Below, one piece after another: positions 38,201-53,200 of a DNA stretch of 64,000 nt. The DNA is from JAAXHB01 sp965221635 (lineage in GTDB: Bacteria; Actinomycetota; Acidimicrobiia; Acidimicrobiales; Aldehydirespiratoraceae). The notes beneath the pieces are model-generated. The model saw nothing but the letters and a program-made list of their open reading frames with translations, was not told where the DNA came from and did no database searches. Position numbers and translations under genes: made by a program. The stretch is taken from NCBI GenBank assembly GCA_965221635.1, contig OZ244902.1, positions 2,356,001-2,420,000 of the forward strand, written 5' to 3'. The stretch's first letter is position 1. Each line of letters starts with the position of its first letter.

Positions 38201-41200
38201 GCGTCGGATTGGTCAAAGGCGCAGAGGGTGACGGTGACTGGTGTGCAGGACGATGACGCGTCTGACGAGTCTGTGAGTGTGGATTTGGTGGGGTCTGGTG
38301 GCGAGTACGCGGGTGTGACCGGCAAGGTGACCGTGGACGTGACCGATGACGACACACCGGAGTTGGTGGTGTTGCCGACGTCGCTGGCGTTGGTTGAGGG
38401 TGGCCCGTCCGGTTCGTTCAAGGTGTCTTTGGCCACTGAGCCGACGGGCGCGGTGACGGTGGGTGTGACCAGCGCGGATCCCGGTGCGGTGGCGGTGGAC
38501 AGGCGCACGTTGAGGTTCACCACGGCTGATTGGAGCAGCGCGCAAACCGTGACGGTGAACGCGGTTGATGACGTGGATGCCGCGGATGAGAACGTGAGGG
38601 TGGAACTGTCGGCCTCTGGCGCCGATTATGGCGGTGTCACCGGCAGCGTCGGGGTGAGGGTGGATGATGACGAGACGGCGGCGTTGAGCGTGTCCGTTAC
38701 GTCGTTGGATCTGGTGGAGGGCGACGGCCTTCGCGGGCGGGGTTCGTTCACGGTTGCTTTGACGTCTCCGCCGACGGTGACGGTGACTGTGGTGGTGTCC
38801 AGCGCCGATACGGGTGCGGTGACGGTGGACAAGCGCACTCTGGTGTTCACGACGTTTGATTGGGCCACGCCGCAGTCGGTGGTCGCGACCGCGGTTGATG
38901 ACCCCGACGCGGGTGACGAGTCGGTGAGAGTGAGTTTGGGTGCTGTTGGTGGCGAGTACACGGGCGTCACTGCTGGTGTGACGGTGAATGTGGACGATGA
39001 CGAGACGGCGGCGTTGAGCGTGTCGCCGGGTTCGCTGAATCTCGTTGAGGGTGGCGGCACCAACGGCAGAGGTTCGTTCAGTGTGGCGTTGGCAACTCCG
39101 CCGACTGAGACGGTGGTGGTGCTGGTTTCCAGTCCCGATACGGGTGCGGTGTCGTTGGACAAACGCACGTTGAACTTCACCACCTCGAATTGGGACACCA
39201 AGCAGTGGGTCACCGCCAGCGCGGTTGATGACGCTGACGCGGTTGACGAGAGCGTGAACGTGTCGGTTTCGGCGTCGCGTGGCGAATACCAGGGCGTGAC
39301 CGCCACCGTGACGGTGAACGTTGACGACGACGACACGGCGGCGTTGGTGGTGACGCCTGGCTCGGTGGACATCACCGAGGGTGACTCCACCAGCGGGACG
39401 TTCACGGTCGCGTTGGCGACCCCGCCTTCGGAGACGGTCACGGTCACACTGTCGAACCCGGACACGGGTGCGGTGTCGGTGGACAAGTCGTCGTTGACCT
39501 TCACGGCTTCGGATTGGAGCACCGCGCAGGCCGTGTCGGTGTCCCCGGTTGATGATTCTGACGCCAAGGACGAATCGGTGAGCGTGTCGCTGACGGCGTC
39601 TGGTGGCGAGTACCAGGGTGTGACCGCTGCGGTGACGGTGAATGTTGATGATGACGAGGTGGCGCGGTTGGTTGTGTTTGGGGATTCGTTGAGTGTGGAT
39701 GAGGGTGACAGCACGGGGGCGAGCTTCAACTTGTGGTTGGGATCCCCGCCCACCGAGACGGTGACGGTGACCGTGACGCCCGATGATGTGGGCGCGGTGG
39801 CGGTGAGTGACGGATCGTTGACCTTCACGGCGTCGGATTGGAACAACGCGAAGACGGTGAGGGTGACCGCGGTTGATGACGATGACGCGGTTGATGAGAA
39901 CGTGAAGGTCAACTTGTTGGCCTCCGGTGGTGAGTACACGGGTGCGTATGAGACGGTGACCGTCGCGGTTGACGATGATGACACGGCTTCGATGAGCGTG
40001 TCGGTTTCGCAGTTGACGGTGCCTGAGGGTGGCAGCGGGTCGTTCACGGTGGTGTTGACCTCGGCGCCTACTGATGACGTGACGATTTCGGTGGGCAACA
40101 GTGACATCACCACCGCAACCGTGTCGCCCAAGGCGCTGAAGTTCAGCGCTGCCAATTGGAACCAACCCCAGACGGTGACCGTGTTCGGGGTTGAAGACAC
40201 TGTGGTGGGTGACCGCACCGACACGGTCAAGCTGGATGCGTCGGGTGGCGATTACGCGTACATGACCGAAAAGGTCGACGTGACCGTCACAGACAACGAC
40301 AGCGGCCTGGTGGTGTCGCCGGCGTCTCTCACGGTGGCCGAGGGCGACACGGTCGGTGAGAAGTTCACGGTCGCCTTGGCGGTTGCGCCGAGCGGCCCGG
40401 TCACGGTGAACGTCACGGTCGCCGACCCAGGGGTGGCCACTGTGAGTCCGGCGTCGTTGACGTTCACCACCACCAACTGGGCAACCGCTCAGGAAGTGAC
40501 GGTTGTGGCGATCGACAACTCCACGCTTGGGGATGTGACCACGACGGTCAACTTGGCCGCCTCCAGTGGTGGTTACGACGGCGAAACCGCGACCGTGAGC
40601 GTGACCGTGACCGACGACGACGCCGCGTTCGTGTTGTCGCCGCCGACGTTGACGATCAACGAGGGTGACACTCCTGGTGGCAGTGTCGGGGTGAGCCTGG
40701 CCAACGCGCCAACCGCCACCGTCACCGTGAGCGTCACCACCGACGACACGACAGTGCTAACAGTGAGCCCGGCGTCGTTGACGTTCACCACCACGAACTG
40801 GGCCACCGCACAACAGGTGAGCGTGACCGCTGTTGACGACGCCGACGCCGCGGACGCATCGGCGACAGTGTCACTGGCCGGGTCCGGCGGCGGCTACTCA
40901 GACGCCACCGGCAGCTTCTCCGTGACCGTGAACGACGACGAGACCGCGGCGTTGACCACGTCGGGTTCCCCGGTTGGTCTCATCGAGGGTGGCGGCACCG
41001 GTTCGTTCACGGTGGCGTTGGCCACTCCGCCCACTGAAACGGTCACCGTGAGTGTCACCAGCCCGGACACCGGCGCGGTCACAGTGAGCCCGGCGTCGTT
41101 GACGTTCACGGCCGCGGATTGGGACACGGCGCAGACCGTGACGGTTAGCCCGGTTGATGACGCGGATGCCAAGGATGAGTCGGTGACCGTTGGCTTGTCT

Positions 41201-44200
41201 GCGTCTGGTGGTGAGTACCAGGGTGTGACGGGCAGTGCGACGGTGAATGTGGATGATGACGAGACGGCGGCGTTGGTGTTGTCGACGACCTCGTTGACGG
41301 TGGATGAGGGTGACGCCACGGGCGCGACGTTCAATGTGAGCCTTGCGACGCCACCGACTGAGACGGTGACGGTCACGGTCACGAGCGGTGATGTGGGTGC
41401 GGTGACGGTGAGGCAGCAAACGTTGACGTTCTCGGCGGCTGATTGGGACACGGCGCAGTCGGTGACGGTGACTGCGGTTGATGATGATGACGCGTCTGAT
41501 GAGTCGGTGAGCGTGGGCCTGTCGGGGTCTGGAGGCGAGTACGCAGGCGTGACCGGCAGCGTGACCGTGAACGTGGATGATGACGAGACGGCTTCGTTGA
41601 GTGTGTCGGTTTCGCATTTGACGGTGCCTGAGGGTGGCAGCGGGTCGTTCACGGTGGTGCTCACGTCGGAGCCGACTGCTGAGGTGAACGTGACGGTGAG
41701 CATTGGCAACACGAGCATCGCGACTGTGTCGCCTGCGCTTTTGAGGTTCACCACACAGAACTGGAACACCGCTCAGGTCGTCACGGTGTCAGGGGTTGAG
41801 GATTCGGTTGTGGGTGACCGCACCGACACGGTGAAATTGGAAGCCGCGGGTGGTGATTACGCGTTGTTGAGCGCGTCGGTAGCGGTGACCGTCACAGACA
41901 ATGACGGCGCGTTGGTGGTGTCACCGGCGTCGCTGACGGTGGTCGAGGATGACCCGGCAGGGGAGAAGTTCACGGTTGCGTTGGCGGTCGCGCCCAGCGG
42001 CACGGTCGCGGTGAACGTGACGGTCGCCGATGCCGGGGTGGCCACGGTGGGTCCGGCGTCGTTGACGTTCACCACCACTAACTGGGCCACGGCCCAGGAG
42101 GTCACGGTTGTCGCGGTGGACAACTCCACACTTGGTGATCTGAGCACGACTGTCGCGTTGGCCGCGTCAGGTGGCGACTATGACGGTGTCACCGCAACCG
42201 TGAGCGTCACGGTGGATGACGATGACGCGGCGTTTGTGGTGCCACAGACGGTGACCGTCACCGAGGGCGACGTCACTGGTGCATCGTTTGGGGTGAGTTT
42301 GGCGAACGCGCCCACCGGGGCGGTCACGGTGACGCTGAGCAGCGGCGACACGGACGCGGTGGCGGTGAGTCCGGTGTCTTTGAGGTTCACCACCACGAAT
42401 TGGTCCACCGCGCAGCAGGTGACCGTGGTCGGGGTTCAAGACGCGGACGCGTCTGATGAATCGGTGTCGGTGTCGTTGGCTGGGTCTGGTGGGGGTTACG
42501 GCAACGCCACTGGTGCTGTGACGGTGAACGTGAACGATGACGACACGCAGGGTTTGGTGGTGTTGCCGACGTTGCTGGGGTTGGTTGAGGGTGGCCGGTC
42601 TGGTTCGTTCAAGGTGTCTTTGGCCACACGGCCGACGGGCGCGGTGGCGGTGGCAGTGTCGAGCGCGGATCCTGGTGCGGTGGCGGTGGATAGGCGCACG
42701 TTGAGGTTCACCACTTCTGATTGGAACCGTGCTCAGACCGTGACGGTGGACGCGGTTGATGACCCGGATGCCGCGGATGAGGACGTGAGGGTGAAGCTGG
42801 TGGCCTCCGGCGCCGATTACCGCAATGTGCCCGCCGGTGGTGTGGACGTGACCGTCGATGATGACGAGCCGGCGGTGTTGAGCCTTTCGGCGTTGTCGTT
42901 GGATCTGGTGGAGGGCGACTTCATTCGCGGGCGGGGTTCGTTCACGGTTGCTTTGGCGTCTCCTCCGACGGTGACGGTGACGGTGGTGGTGTCCAGCGCC
43001 GACACGGGTGCTGTGACGGTGGACAAGCGCACTTTGACGTTCACGACGTTTGATTGGGCCACGCCGCAGTCGGTGGTCGCGACCGCGGTTGATGACCCCG
43101 ATGCTGGTGACGAGTCGGTGAGAGTGTCGCTGGGGGCTGTTGGTGGCGAGTACACGGGCGTCACTGCGGGTGTGACGGTGCGCGTGGATGATGACGAGAC
43201 GGCGGCGTTGAGCGTGTCGCCGGGTTCGTTGGATCTCGTTGAGGGTGGCCTCAGTGATCGTAGGGGTTCGTTCAGCGTGGTGTTGGCAACTCCGCCGACT
43301 GGAACGGTGACGGTGTTGGTTTCCAGTCCCGACCCTGATGCGGTGTCGTTGAACAGGCGCACGTTGAACTTCACCACCTCGAATTGGGACACCAAGCAGT
43401 GGGTCACCGCGACGGCGGTTGATGACGCGGACGCGGTTGACGAGAGCGTGAGTGTGTCGATCTCGGCGTCGCATGGCGAATACCAGGGCGTGACCGCCAC
43501 GGTGACGGTGAACGTTGACGATGACGACACGGCGGCGTTGGTGGTGACACCAGGTTCGGTGGACATAACCGAGGGTGACTCCACCGGTGGCTCGTTCACG
43601 GTCGCGTTGGCGACCCCGCCTTCGGAGACGGTCACGGTCACCCTGTCGAACCCGGACACAGGCGCAGTGTCGGTGGACAAGTCCTCGCTCACCTTCACGG
43701 CTTCGGATTGGAACACCGCGCAAACCGTGTCGGTGTCCCCGGTTGATGATTCTGACGCCAAGGACGAATCGGTGAGCGTGTCGCTGGCAGCATCCGGCGG
43801 GGAGTACCAGGGTGTCACCAACAGCGTCACGGTGAACGTGGATGATGACGAGGTGGCGCGGTTGGTTGTGTTTGGGGATTCGTTGAGTGTGGACGAGGGC
43901 GACAGCACGGGAGCGAGCTTCAACCTGTGGTTGGGAGCCCCGCCCACCGAGACGGTGACGGTGACCGTGACGCCCGATGATGTGGGCGCGGTGGCGGTGA
44001 GTGACCCATCGTTGACCTTCACAGCGTCGAATTGGAACAACGCGAAGACAGTGAGGGTGACCGCGGTTGATGACAACGACGCGGTTGATGAGAACGTGAA
44101 GGTCAACTTGTTGGCCTCCGGTGGCGAATACACAGGTGCGTACGAGACAGTGACCGTCGCTGTTGACGATGACGACACTGCGGGTATCAGCGTGTCGGTG

Positions 44201-47200
44201 TCGACTTTGACGGTGCCTGAGGGTGGCAGCGGGTCGTTCACGGTGGTGTTGACCTCGGCGCCGACTGATGACGTGACCATTTCGGTGGGCAACAGTGGCG
44301 TCACCACAACCGTGTCGCCCAAGGCGCTGAAGTTCAACGCACAGAACTGGAACACCGCTCAGACGGTGATGGTGTTCGGGGTTGAGGATTCGGTTGTGGG
44401 TGACCGCACCGACACGATCAAGCTGGATGCGTCGGGTGGCGATTACGCGTACATGACCGAAAGAGTCGAAGTGACCGTCACAGACAACGACAGCGGCCTG
44501 GTGGTGTCACCGGCGTCGCTGACGGTGGCCGAGGACGACCCGACCGGTGAGAAGTTCACGGTCGCGTTGGCCGTCGCACCCAGCGGCACGGTCACGGTGA
44601 ACGTCACGGTCGCCGACCCAGGGGTGGCCACCGTTAGTCCGGCGTCTTTGACGTTCACCACCACCAACTGGGCCACGGCTCAAGAGGTGACGGTGGTGGC
44701 GATCGACAACTCCACGCTTGGTGATGTGACCACGACGGTCACCTTGGCCGGGTCCGGTGGCGGTTACGACAATGAGACAGCAACCGTGAGCGTGACCGTG
44801 ACCGACGACGACGCGGCCTTCGTGCTGGCGCCCGAGACGTTGACGATCAATGAGGGTGACACTCCCGGTGGCAGTGTCGGGGTGAGTCTGGCCAACGCGC
44901 CAACCGCCACGGTCACCGTGAGCGTCACCAGCAACGACACGACAGTGCTCACGGTGAGCCCGGCGTCGTTGACGTTCACCACAACGAATTGGGCCACAGC
45001 TCAGCAGGTGAGCGTGACCGCAGTCGATGACGCGGACGCCGCGGACGCATCGGGGACAGTGTCACTGGCCGGGTCCGGCGGCGGCTACTCAGACGCCACC
45101 GGCAGCTTCTCCGTGACCGTTGACGACGACGAGACGGCGGCGTTGACCACGTCGGGTTCTCCGGTTGGTCTCATCGAGGGTGGCGGCACTGGTTCGTTCA
45201 CGGTGGCGTTGGCGACTCCGCCGACTGAAACGGTCACCGTTGCCGTGTCCAGCCCGGACACTGGTGCGGTGACGGTGGACACGGCGTCGTTGACGTTCAC
45301 CGCCACCGATTGGAACACACCACAGACCGTGACCGTCAGACCGGTTGACGACGTTGACGCCGGTGATGAATCGGTGAGCGTGGGGTTGTCGGCGTCTGGT
45401 GGTGAGTACCAGGGTGTGACGGGTGCGGTGACGGTGAATGTGGATGATGATGAGACGGCGGCGTTGGTGGTGTCGACGACCTCGTTGACGGTGGATGAGG
45501 GTGACGCCACGGGCGCGACGTTCAATGTGAGGTTGGGCACGCCGCCTACTGAGACGGTGACGGTCACGGTCACGAGCGGTGATGTGGGTGCGGTGACGGT
45601 GAGGCAGGAAAGGTTGACGTTCTCGGCGTCTGATTGGGACACGGCGCAGAGCGTCACGGTGACTGGGGTTGATGATGATGACGCGTCCGACGAGTCGGTG
45701 AGCGTTGACCTGTCGGGGTCTGGTGGCGAGTACGCAGGCGTGTCCGGCAGTGTCACGGTGAGAGTGGATGATGACGACACGGTGGGGTTGGTGTTGTCGG
45801 CGACTTCGTTGAGCGTGGATGAGGGCGACAGGACCGGCGATTCGTTCATGGTGGTGTTGGCATCGGAGCCGACGGCTGATGTGACGGTGAGCGTGACCAG
45901 CGCGGACACCGGTGCGGTGGGGGCGACCCCGGTGTCGTTGAAGTTCACGACTTCTGATTGGGACACTGCGCAGTCGGTGACTGTGTTTGGGGTTGATGAC
46001 GCGGACGCCAAGGACGAGACAGTGCAGGTGAACCTGGCGGCGTCGGGTGGTGATTACGCGGGTGTGACCGGCAGCGTGACGGTGAGCGTGGATGATGATG
46101 AGACGGCGGCGTTGAGTGTGTCGGTGTCGTCGTTGGATTTGGTTGAGGGTGGTGGCGGAGAGTCGTTCACGGTGGCTTTGGCGACACCGCCGACTGAGTC
46201 GGTGACGGTGGTGGCCACCAGTGGTGATAGGGGTGCGGTGTCGGTGGTGTCCAGGTTGCCGTTGACGTTCACGACCACGAATTGGGACACAGCGCAGACG
46301 GTGAGTGTGAAGGCGGTTGATGACGCGGACGCCCGTGATGAGTCGGTGAGCGTGAACCTGCGGGCCTCTGGCGGCGAATACGCGGGTGTTGCCACCGCGG
46401 TGACGGTGAGCGTGGATGATGACGAGGCGGCGGCGTTGGTTGTGAGGCCTGGTTCGTTGGATGTCACCGAGGGTGATTCGAAGGGCGTGCCGTTCAGTGT
46501 GGCGTTGGCGACCCCGCCGGCTGGGCAGGTGACGGTGGCGTTGTCGAATCCGGATCCGGCTGCGGTGGCGTTGGACAAGCTGTCGTTGACGTTCAGCACC
46601 TCGAATTGGGCCACCGCGCAAACGGTGACGGTGACTGCGGTTGATGATGCTGACGCCAAGGATGAGTCGGTGAGCCTGAGCCTGTCCGCGTCTGGTGGCG
46701 AGTACCAGGGTGTGACCTCCGCGGTGGTGGTGAGTGTGGATGATGACGAGACCGCGGCGCTTGTGGTGTCGCCTGTTTCGCTGGATGTGGATGAGGGCGA
46801 CACCACGGGCGCGACGTTCAGTGTGAGGTTGGCTACGCCGCCGACTGAGACGGTGACTGTTGGGGTGGTCAGCGGCGATCCGGAAGCTGTGTCGGTGAGT
46901 GTGGGGTCGTTGACGTTCTTGGAGTCTGATTGGAACGTCGCGAAGGCGGTGTGGGTGACCGCGGTTGATGACGCGGACGCGGTGGATGAGAGCGTGAAGG
47001 TCGCCCTGACGGGCTTTGGCGGCGAGTACGCCAAGGTGACCGAAGACGTGTTGGTGGACGTGGATGATGATGAGATCGCGTCGTTGGGTGTGTCGGTTTC
47101 GCAGTTGACGGTGCCCGAGGGTGGCAGCGGGTCGTTCACGGTGGTGCTCACCTCGGAGCCGACTGCTGAGGTGAACGTGACGGTGAGCATCGGCGACGAG

Positions 47201-50200
47201 AGCAAGGCGACTGTGTCGCCTGCGCGTTTGAAGTTCACCACACAGAACTGGAATCAGGCGCAGACCGTCACGGTGTCAGGGGTTGAGGATTCGGTGGTGG
47301 GTGACCGCACCGACACGGCGAAACTGGAAGCCGCGGGTGGCGACTACTCGTTGTTGAGCGCGTCAGTCGAGGTCACGGTCTCGGACAATGACGGCGCGTT
47401 GGTGGTGTCGCCCACCGCGTTGACGGTGGTTGAGGGTGACGCGACCGGGGAGAAGTTCACGGTTGCGTTGGCGGTAGCGCCCAGCGGCACGGTCGCGGTG
47501 AACTTGGCGGTCTCCGACAGTGCTGTGGCCACGGTGAGTCCGGCGTCGTTGACGTTCACCACCACCAACTGGGCCACCGCGCAGGAGGTCACGGTTGTCG
47601 CGGTGAACAACTCCACGTTGGGTGACGTCACCTCCACGGTCGCTCTGGCCGCGTCTGGTGGCGATTATGACGGTGTCACCGCAACCGTGAGCGTCACGGT
47701 TGATGACGATGACGCGGCGTTTGTGGTGCCACAGACGGTGACCGTCACCGAGGGGGACGCCACGGGCGCAACGTTTGGGGTGAGTTTGGCGAATGCGCCC
47801 ACCGGGGCGGTCACGGTGACCCTGAGCAGCGGCGACACGGACGCGGTGTCGGTGAGTCCGGTGTCGTTGACGTTCACCACCACGAATTGGTCCACCCCAC
47901 AGCAGGTGACGGTGACTGGTGTGGATGACGATGACGCGTCTGATGAATCGGTGACGGTGTCGTTGGCTGGGTCTGGTGGGGGTTACCACAACGCCACTGG
48001 TGCTGTGACGGTGAACGTGAACGATGACGACACGCAGGGTTTGGTGGTGTTGCCGACTGTGCTGGAGCTGGCTGAGGGTGGCCAGTCTCGTTCGTTCAAG
48101 GTGTCTTTGGCCACACGGCCCACGGGCACGGTGACGGTGCGTGTGACTAGCGCGGATCCTGGTGCGGTGGTGGTGGACAGGCGCACGTTGAGGTTCACGA
48201 CGGCTGATTGGAACCGTGCTCAGGAAGTGACGGTGGATGCGGTTGATGACCCGGATGCCGCTGATGAGAACGTAAGGGTGAAGCTGGTGGCCTCCGGCGC
48301 CGATTACCGGAATGTGGCCGGTGGCGTGGACGTGACCGTCGATGATGACGAACCGGCGGTGTTGAACGTCTCGGTGTTGTCGTTGGATCTGATTGAGGGT
48401 GATGCCAACCGCGCCAGGGGTTCGTTCACGGTTGCTTTGGCGAGTCCTCCGACTGTGACGGTGACTGTTGGGGTGTCCAGCGCAGACACGGGCGCGGTGA
48501 CGGTGGACAAGCGCGCGTTGACGTTCACGACGTTTGATTGGAACGTTGCGCAGTCGGTGTCGGTTGCGGCGGTTGATGATCGCGATGCTGGTGACGAGTT
48601 GGTGAGAGTGGGTTTGGGTGCTGTGGGTGGCGAGTACACGGGCGTCACGGCCGGTGTGACGGTGAATGTGGATGATGACGAGACGGCGGCGTTGAGCGTG
48701 TCGCCGGGTTCGTTGGATCTCGTTGAGGGTGGCCGGGGTTCGTTCAGTGTGGCGTTGGCGACCCCGCCGACTGAGACGGTGGTCGTGCTGGTGAGCAGCC
48801 TCGACCCCGACGCGGTGTCGTTGAACCGGCGCACGTTGAACTTCACCACCTCGAATTGGGACACCAAGCAGTGGGTCACCGCGTGGGCGGAGCACGACGC
48901 TGACGCGGTTGACGAGAGCGTGAACGTGTCGGTTTCGGCGTCGCGCGGCGAATACCAGGGCGTGACCGCCACCGTGACGGTGAACGTTGACGATGACGAC
49001 ACAGCGGCGTTGGTGGTGACACCGGGCTCGGTGGACATAACCGAAGGCGACTCCACCGGCGGGACGTTCACGGTCAAGTTGGCGACCCCGCCCTCAGAAG
49101 CGGTCACGGTCGCACTGTCGAACCCGGACACCGGCGCGGTGTCGGTTGACAAGTCCTCGCTCACGTTCACCACCACGGATTGGAACACCGCGCAAACCGT
49201 CACGGTCACCCCGGTTGATGACGATGACGCCAAGGACGAGACCGTGAGTGTGGGCCTTGCGGCGTCTGGTGGCGAGTACCAGGGTGTGACCGCTGCGGTG
49301 ACGGTGAATGTTGATGATGACGAGACTGCGCGGTTGTGGGTGTGGCCGGACGAGTTCAGCTTCAACGAGGGCGACACAAGCGGCGGGACTTTCAACGTGT
49401 TGATGAACGGTCCGCCGACTGAGACGGTCACGGTGACTATCACCAGTTCCGATCCGGGGGCTGTGTCGGTGGACAAGTCGACGTTGACGTTCAGCGCGGG
49501 TCGTCGCGGCAACGCGCAGGTTGTGAGAGTCACGCCCGTTGATGACGATGACGCGGTTGATGAGAACGTGAAGGTGAACTTGTTGGCCTCCGGTGGCGAA
49601 TACACGGGCGTGTACGAGACGGTGACCGTGGCGGTTGACGATAACGACACTGCGGGCATGAACGTGTCGGTGTCGACTTTGACGGTGCCTGAGGGTGGCA
49701 GCGGGTCGTTCACGGTGGTGTTGACCTCCGCTCCGACTGATGACGTGACAATTTCGGTGGGCAACAGTGGCCCCACCAGAACCACCGTGTCGCCCAAGGC
49801 GCTCAAGTTCAGCGCACAGAATTGGAACACCGCTCAGACGGTGACGGTGTTCGGTGTTGAGGATTCGGTTGTGGGTGACCGCACCGACACGGTCAAGTTG
49901 GACGCGTCGGGTGGCGATTACGCGTACATGACCGAGAGGGTCGACGTGACCGTCACTGACAACGACAGCGGCCTGGTGGTGTCGCCGGCGTCGCTGACGG
50001 TGGCTGAGGACGACGCGGTCGGTGAGAAGTTCACGGTGGCGTTGGCCGTCGCGCCCAGCGGCCCGGTCACGGTGAGCGTGACGGTCGCCGATGCCGGTGT
50101 GGCCACCGTCAGTCCGGCGTCGTTGACGTTCACCACCACCAACTGGAACACCGCTCAGGAAGTGACCGTTGTGGCCGTCGACAACACCACGCTTGGTGAT

Positions 50201-53200
50201 GTGACCACCACCGTCAACTTGGCCGCCTCCAGTGGTGGTTACGACGGCGAGACCGCGAGCGTGAGCGTGACCGTGACCGACGACGACGCCGCGTTCGTGC
50301 TGTCGCCCGAGACGTTGCCGATCAATGAGGGTGACACTCCTGGTGGCAGTGTCGGGGTGAGTCTGGCGAACGCGCCAACCGGCACGGTCACCGTGAGCGT
50401 CACCAGCGACGACACGACAGTTCTCACGGTGAGTCCGGCGTCGTTGACGTTCACCACCACGAACTGGGCCACCGCGCAGCAGGTGAGCGTGACCGCAGTT
50501 GACGACGCGGACGCGTCCGACGAAAGCGCGAGCGTGTCACTGGCCGGGTCTGGCGGTGGTTACGACGACGCCACCGGCAGTTTCACCGTGACCGTCGACG
50601 ACGACGAGACCGCGGCGTTGACCACGTCGGGTTCTCCGGTTGGTCTCATCGAGGGTGGCGGCACCGGTTCGTTCACGGTGGCGTTGGCGACTCCGCCGAC
50701 TGAAACGGTCACCGTTGCCGTGTCCAACCCGAACACCGATGCGGTCACTGTGGACAAGTCGTCGTTGACGTTCACCGCGTCTGATTGGAACACACCACAG
50801 ACCGTGACCGTCAGACCGGTTGATGACGCGGATGCCAAGAACGAGTCGGTGAGCGTGGGCTTGGCGGCCTCTGGTGGCGAGTACCAGGGCGTGACCGGCA
50901 GCGTGACGGTGAATGTGGATGATGATGAGACGGCGGCGTTGGTGTTGTCGGCGACCTCGTTGACGGTGGATGAGGGTGATGCCACGGGCGCGACGTTCAA
51001 TGTGAGCCTTGCGACGCCACCTACGGAGACGGTGACGGTGACGGTCACGAGCGGTGATGTGGGTGCGGTGACGGTGAGGCAGCAAACGTTGACGTTCTCG
51101 GTGTCTGATTGGGACACGGCGCAGTCGGTGACGGTGACTGGGGTTGATGATGATGACGCGTCTGACGAGTCGGTGAGCGTTGACCTCTCGGGGTCTGGCG
51201 GTGAGTACCAGGGTGTGACCGGCAGTGTGACGGTGAGAGTGGATGATGACGACACGATCGGGTTGGTGTTGTCGGCGACTTCGTTGAGCGTGGATGAGGG
51301 CGACCGGATCGGCGATTCGTTCACGGTGGTGTTGGCGACTGAGCCCACGGCCGAGGTGACGGTGAGCGTGACCAGCGCGGACACGGGCGCGGTGGGGGCG
51401 ACCCCGGTGTCGTTGACGTTCTCCAAGTCTGATTGGGACACTGCGCAGTCGGTGACGGTGTTTGGGGTTGATGACGCGGATGCCAAGGACGAGTCGGTGA
51501 GTGTGGCTCTGGCAGCGTCGGGTGGCGATTATGCGGGTGTGACCGGCGCGGTGACGGTGGACGTGGATGATGATGAGACGGCGGCGTTGAGTGTGTCGGT
51601 GTCGTCGTTGGATTTGGTTGAGGGTGGTGGCGGAGAGTCGTTCACGGTGGCTTTGGCGACACCGCCGACTGAGTCGGTGACGGTGACGGTCACGAGTGGT
51701 GATAGGGGTGCGGTGTCGGTGGTGTCCAGGTTGCCGTTGACGTTCACGACCACGAATTGGAACAGCGCGCAGACGGTGAGTGTGAAGGCGGTTGATGACG
51801 CGGACGCCCGTGACGAGTCGGTGAGCGTGAACCTGCGGGCCTCTGGTGGCGAGTACCAGGGTGTTACCGGCAGTGTCACTGTGAATGTCGATGATGACGA
51901 GGCGGCGGCGTTGCTGGTGAGGCCTAATTCGTTGGATGTCACCGAGGGTGACACCAAGGGCGAGACGTTCAGCGTGGCGTTGGCGACCCCGCCGGCTGAG
52001 CAGGTGACGGTGGCGTTGTCCAATCCGGATCCGGCTGCGGTGGCGTTGGACAAGACTTCGTTGACGTTCACCACCTCAGATTGGGCCACCGCACAGACGG
52101 TGACGGTGACTGCGGTTGATGACGCGGACGCCAAGGATGAGTCGGTGAGCCTGAGCCTGTCCGCGTCTGGTGGCGAATACGGGGGTGTGACCGGCGCGGT
52201 GGCTGTGAGTGTGGACGATGACGAGACAGCGGCGTTGGTGGTGTCGCCGGGTTCGTTGGATGTGGATGAGGGTGACACCACGGGTGGGTCGTTCAGTGTG
52301 AGGTTGGCGACGCCGCCGACTGAGACGGTGACTGTTGGGGTGGTCAGCGGCGACCCGGGAGCTGTGTCGGTGAGTGTGGGGTCGTTGACGTTCTTGGAGT
52401 CTGATTGGAACGTCGCGAAGACGGTGTGGGTGACCGCGGTTGGTGACGCGGACGCGGTGGATGAGAGCGTGAAGGTCGCCCTGACGGGCTTTGGTGGTGA
52501 GTACGCCAAGGTGACCGAAGACGTGTTGGTGGACGTCGATGACGACGAGACCGCGTCGTTGAGTGTGTCGGTTCCGTCGTTGACGGTGCCTGAGGGTGGC
52601 AGCGAGTCGTTCACGGTGGTGCTCACTTCGGAGCCGACTGCTGAGGTGAGCGTGACGGTGAGCATCGGCGACGAGAGCAAGGCGACTGTGTCGCCTGCGC
52701 GTTTGAAGTTCACCACACAGAACTGGAATCAGGCGCAGACCGTCACGGTGCGCGGGGTTGAGGATTCGGTGGTGGGTGACCGCACCGACACGGTGAAGTT
52801 GGAAGCCGCGGGTGGCGACTACTCGTTGTTGAGCGCGTCAGTCGAGGTCACGGTCTCGGACAATGACAGCGCGTTGGTGGTGTCACCGGCGTCGCTGACG
52901 GTGGTCGAGGGTGACGCGACCGGGGAGAAGTTCACGGTTGCGTTGGCGGTAGCGCCCAGCGGCACGGTCGCGGTGAACTTGGCGGTCTCCGACAGTGCTG
53001 TGGCCACGGTGAGTCCGGCGTCGTTGACGTTCACCACCACCAACTGGGCCACCGCGCAGGAGGTCACGGTTGTCGCGGTGAACAACTCCACGTTGGGTGA
53101 CGTCACCACCACGGTCACTCTGGCCGCGTCTGGTGGCGATTATGACGGTGTCACATCGAGCGTGAGCGTCACGGTGGATGACGATGACGCGGCGTTTGTG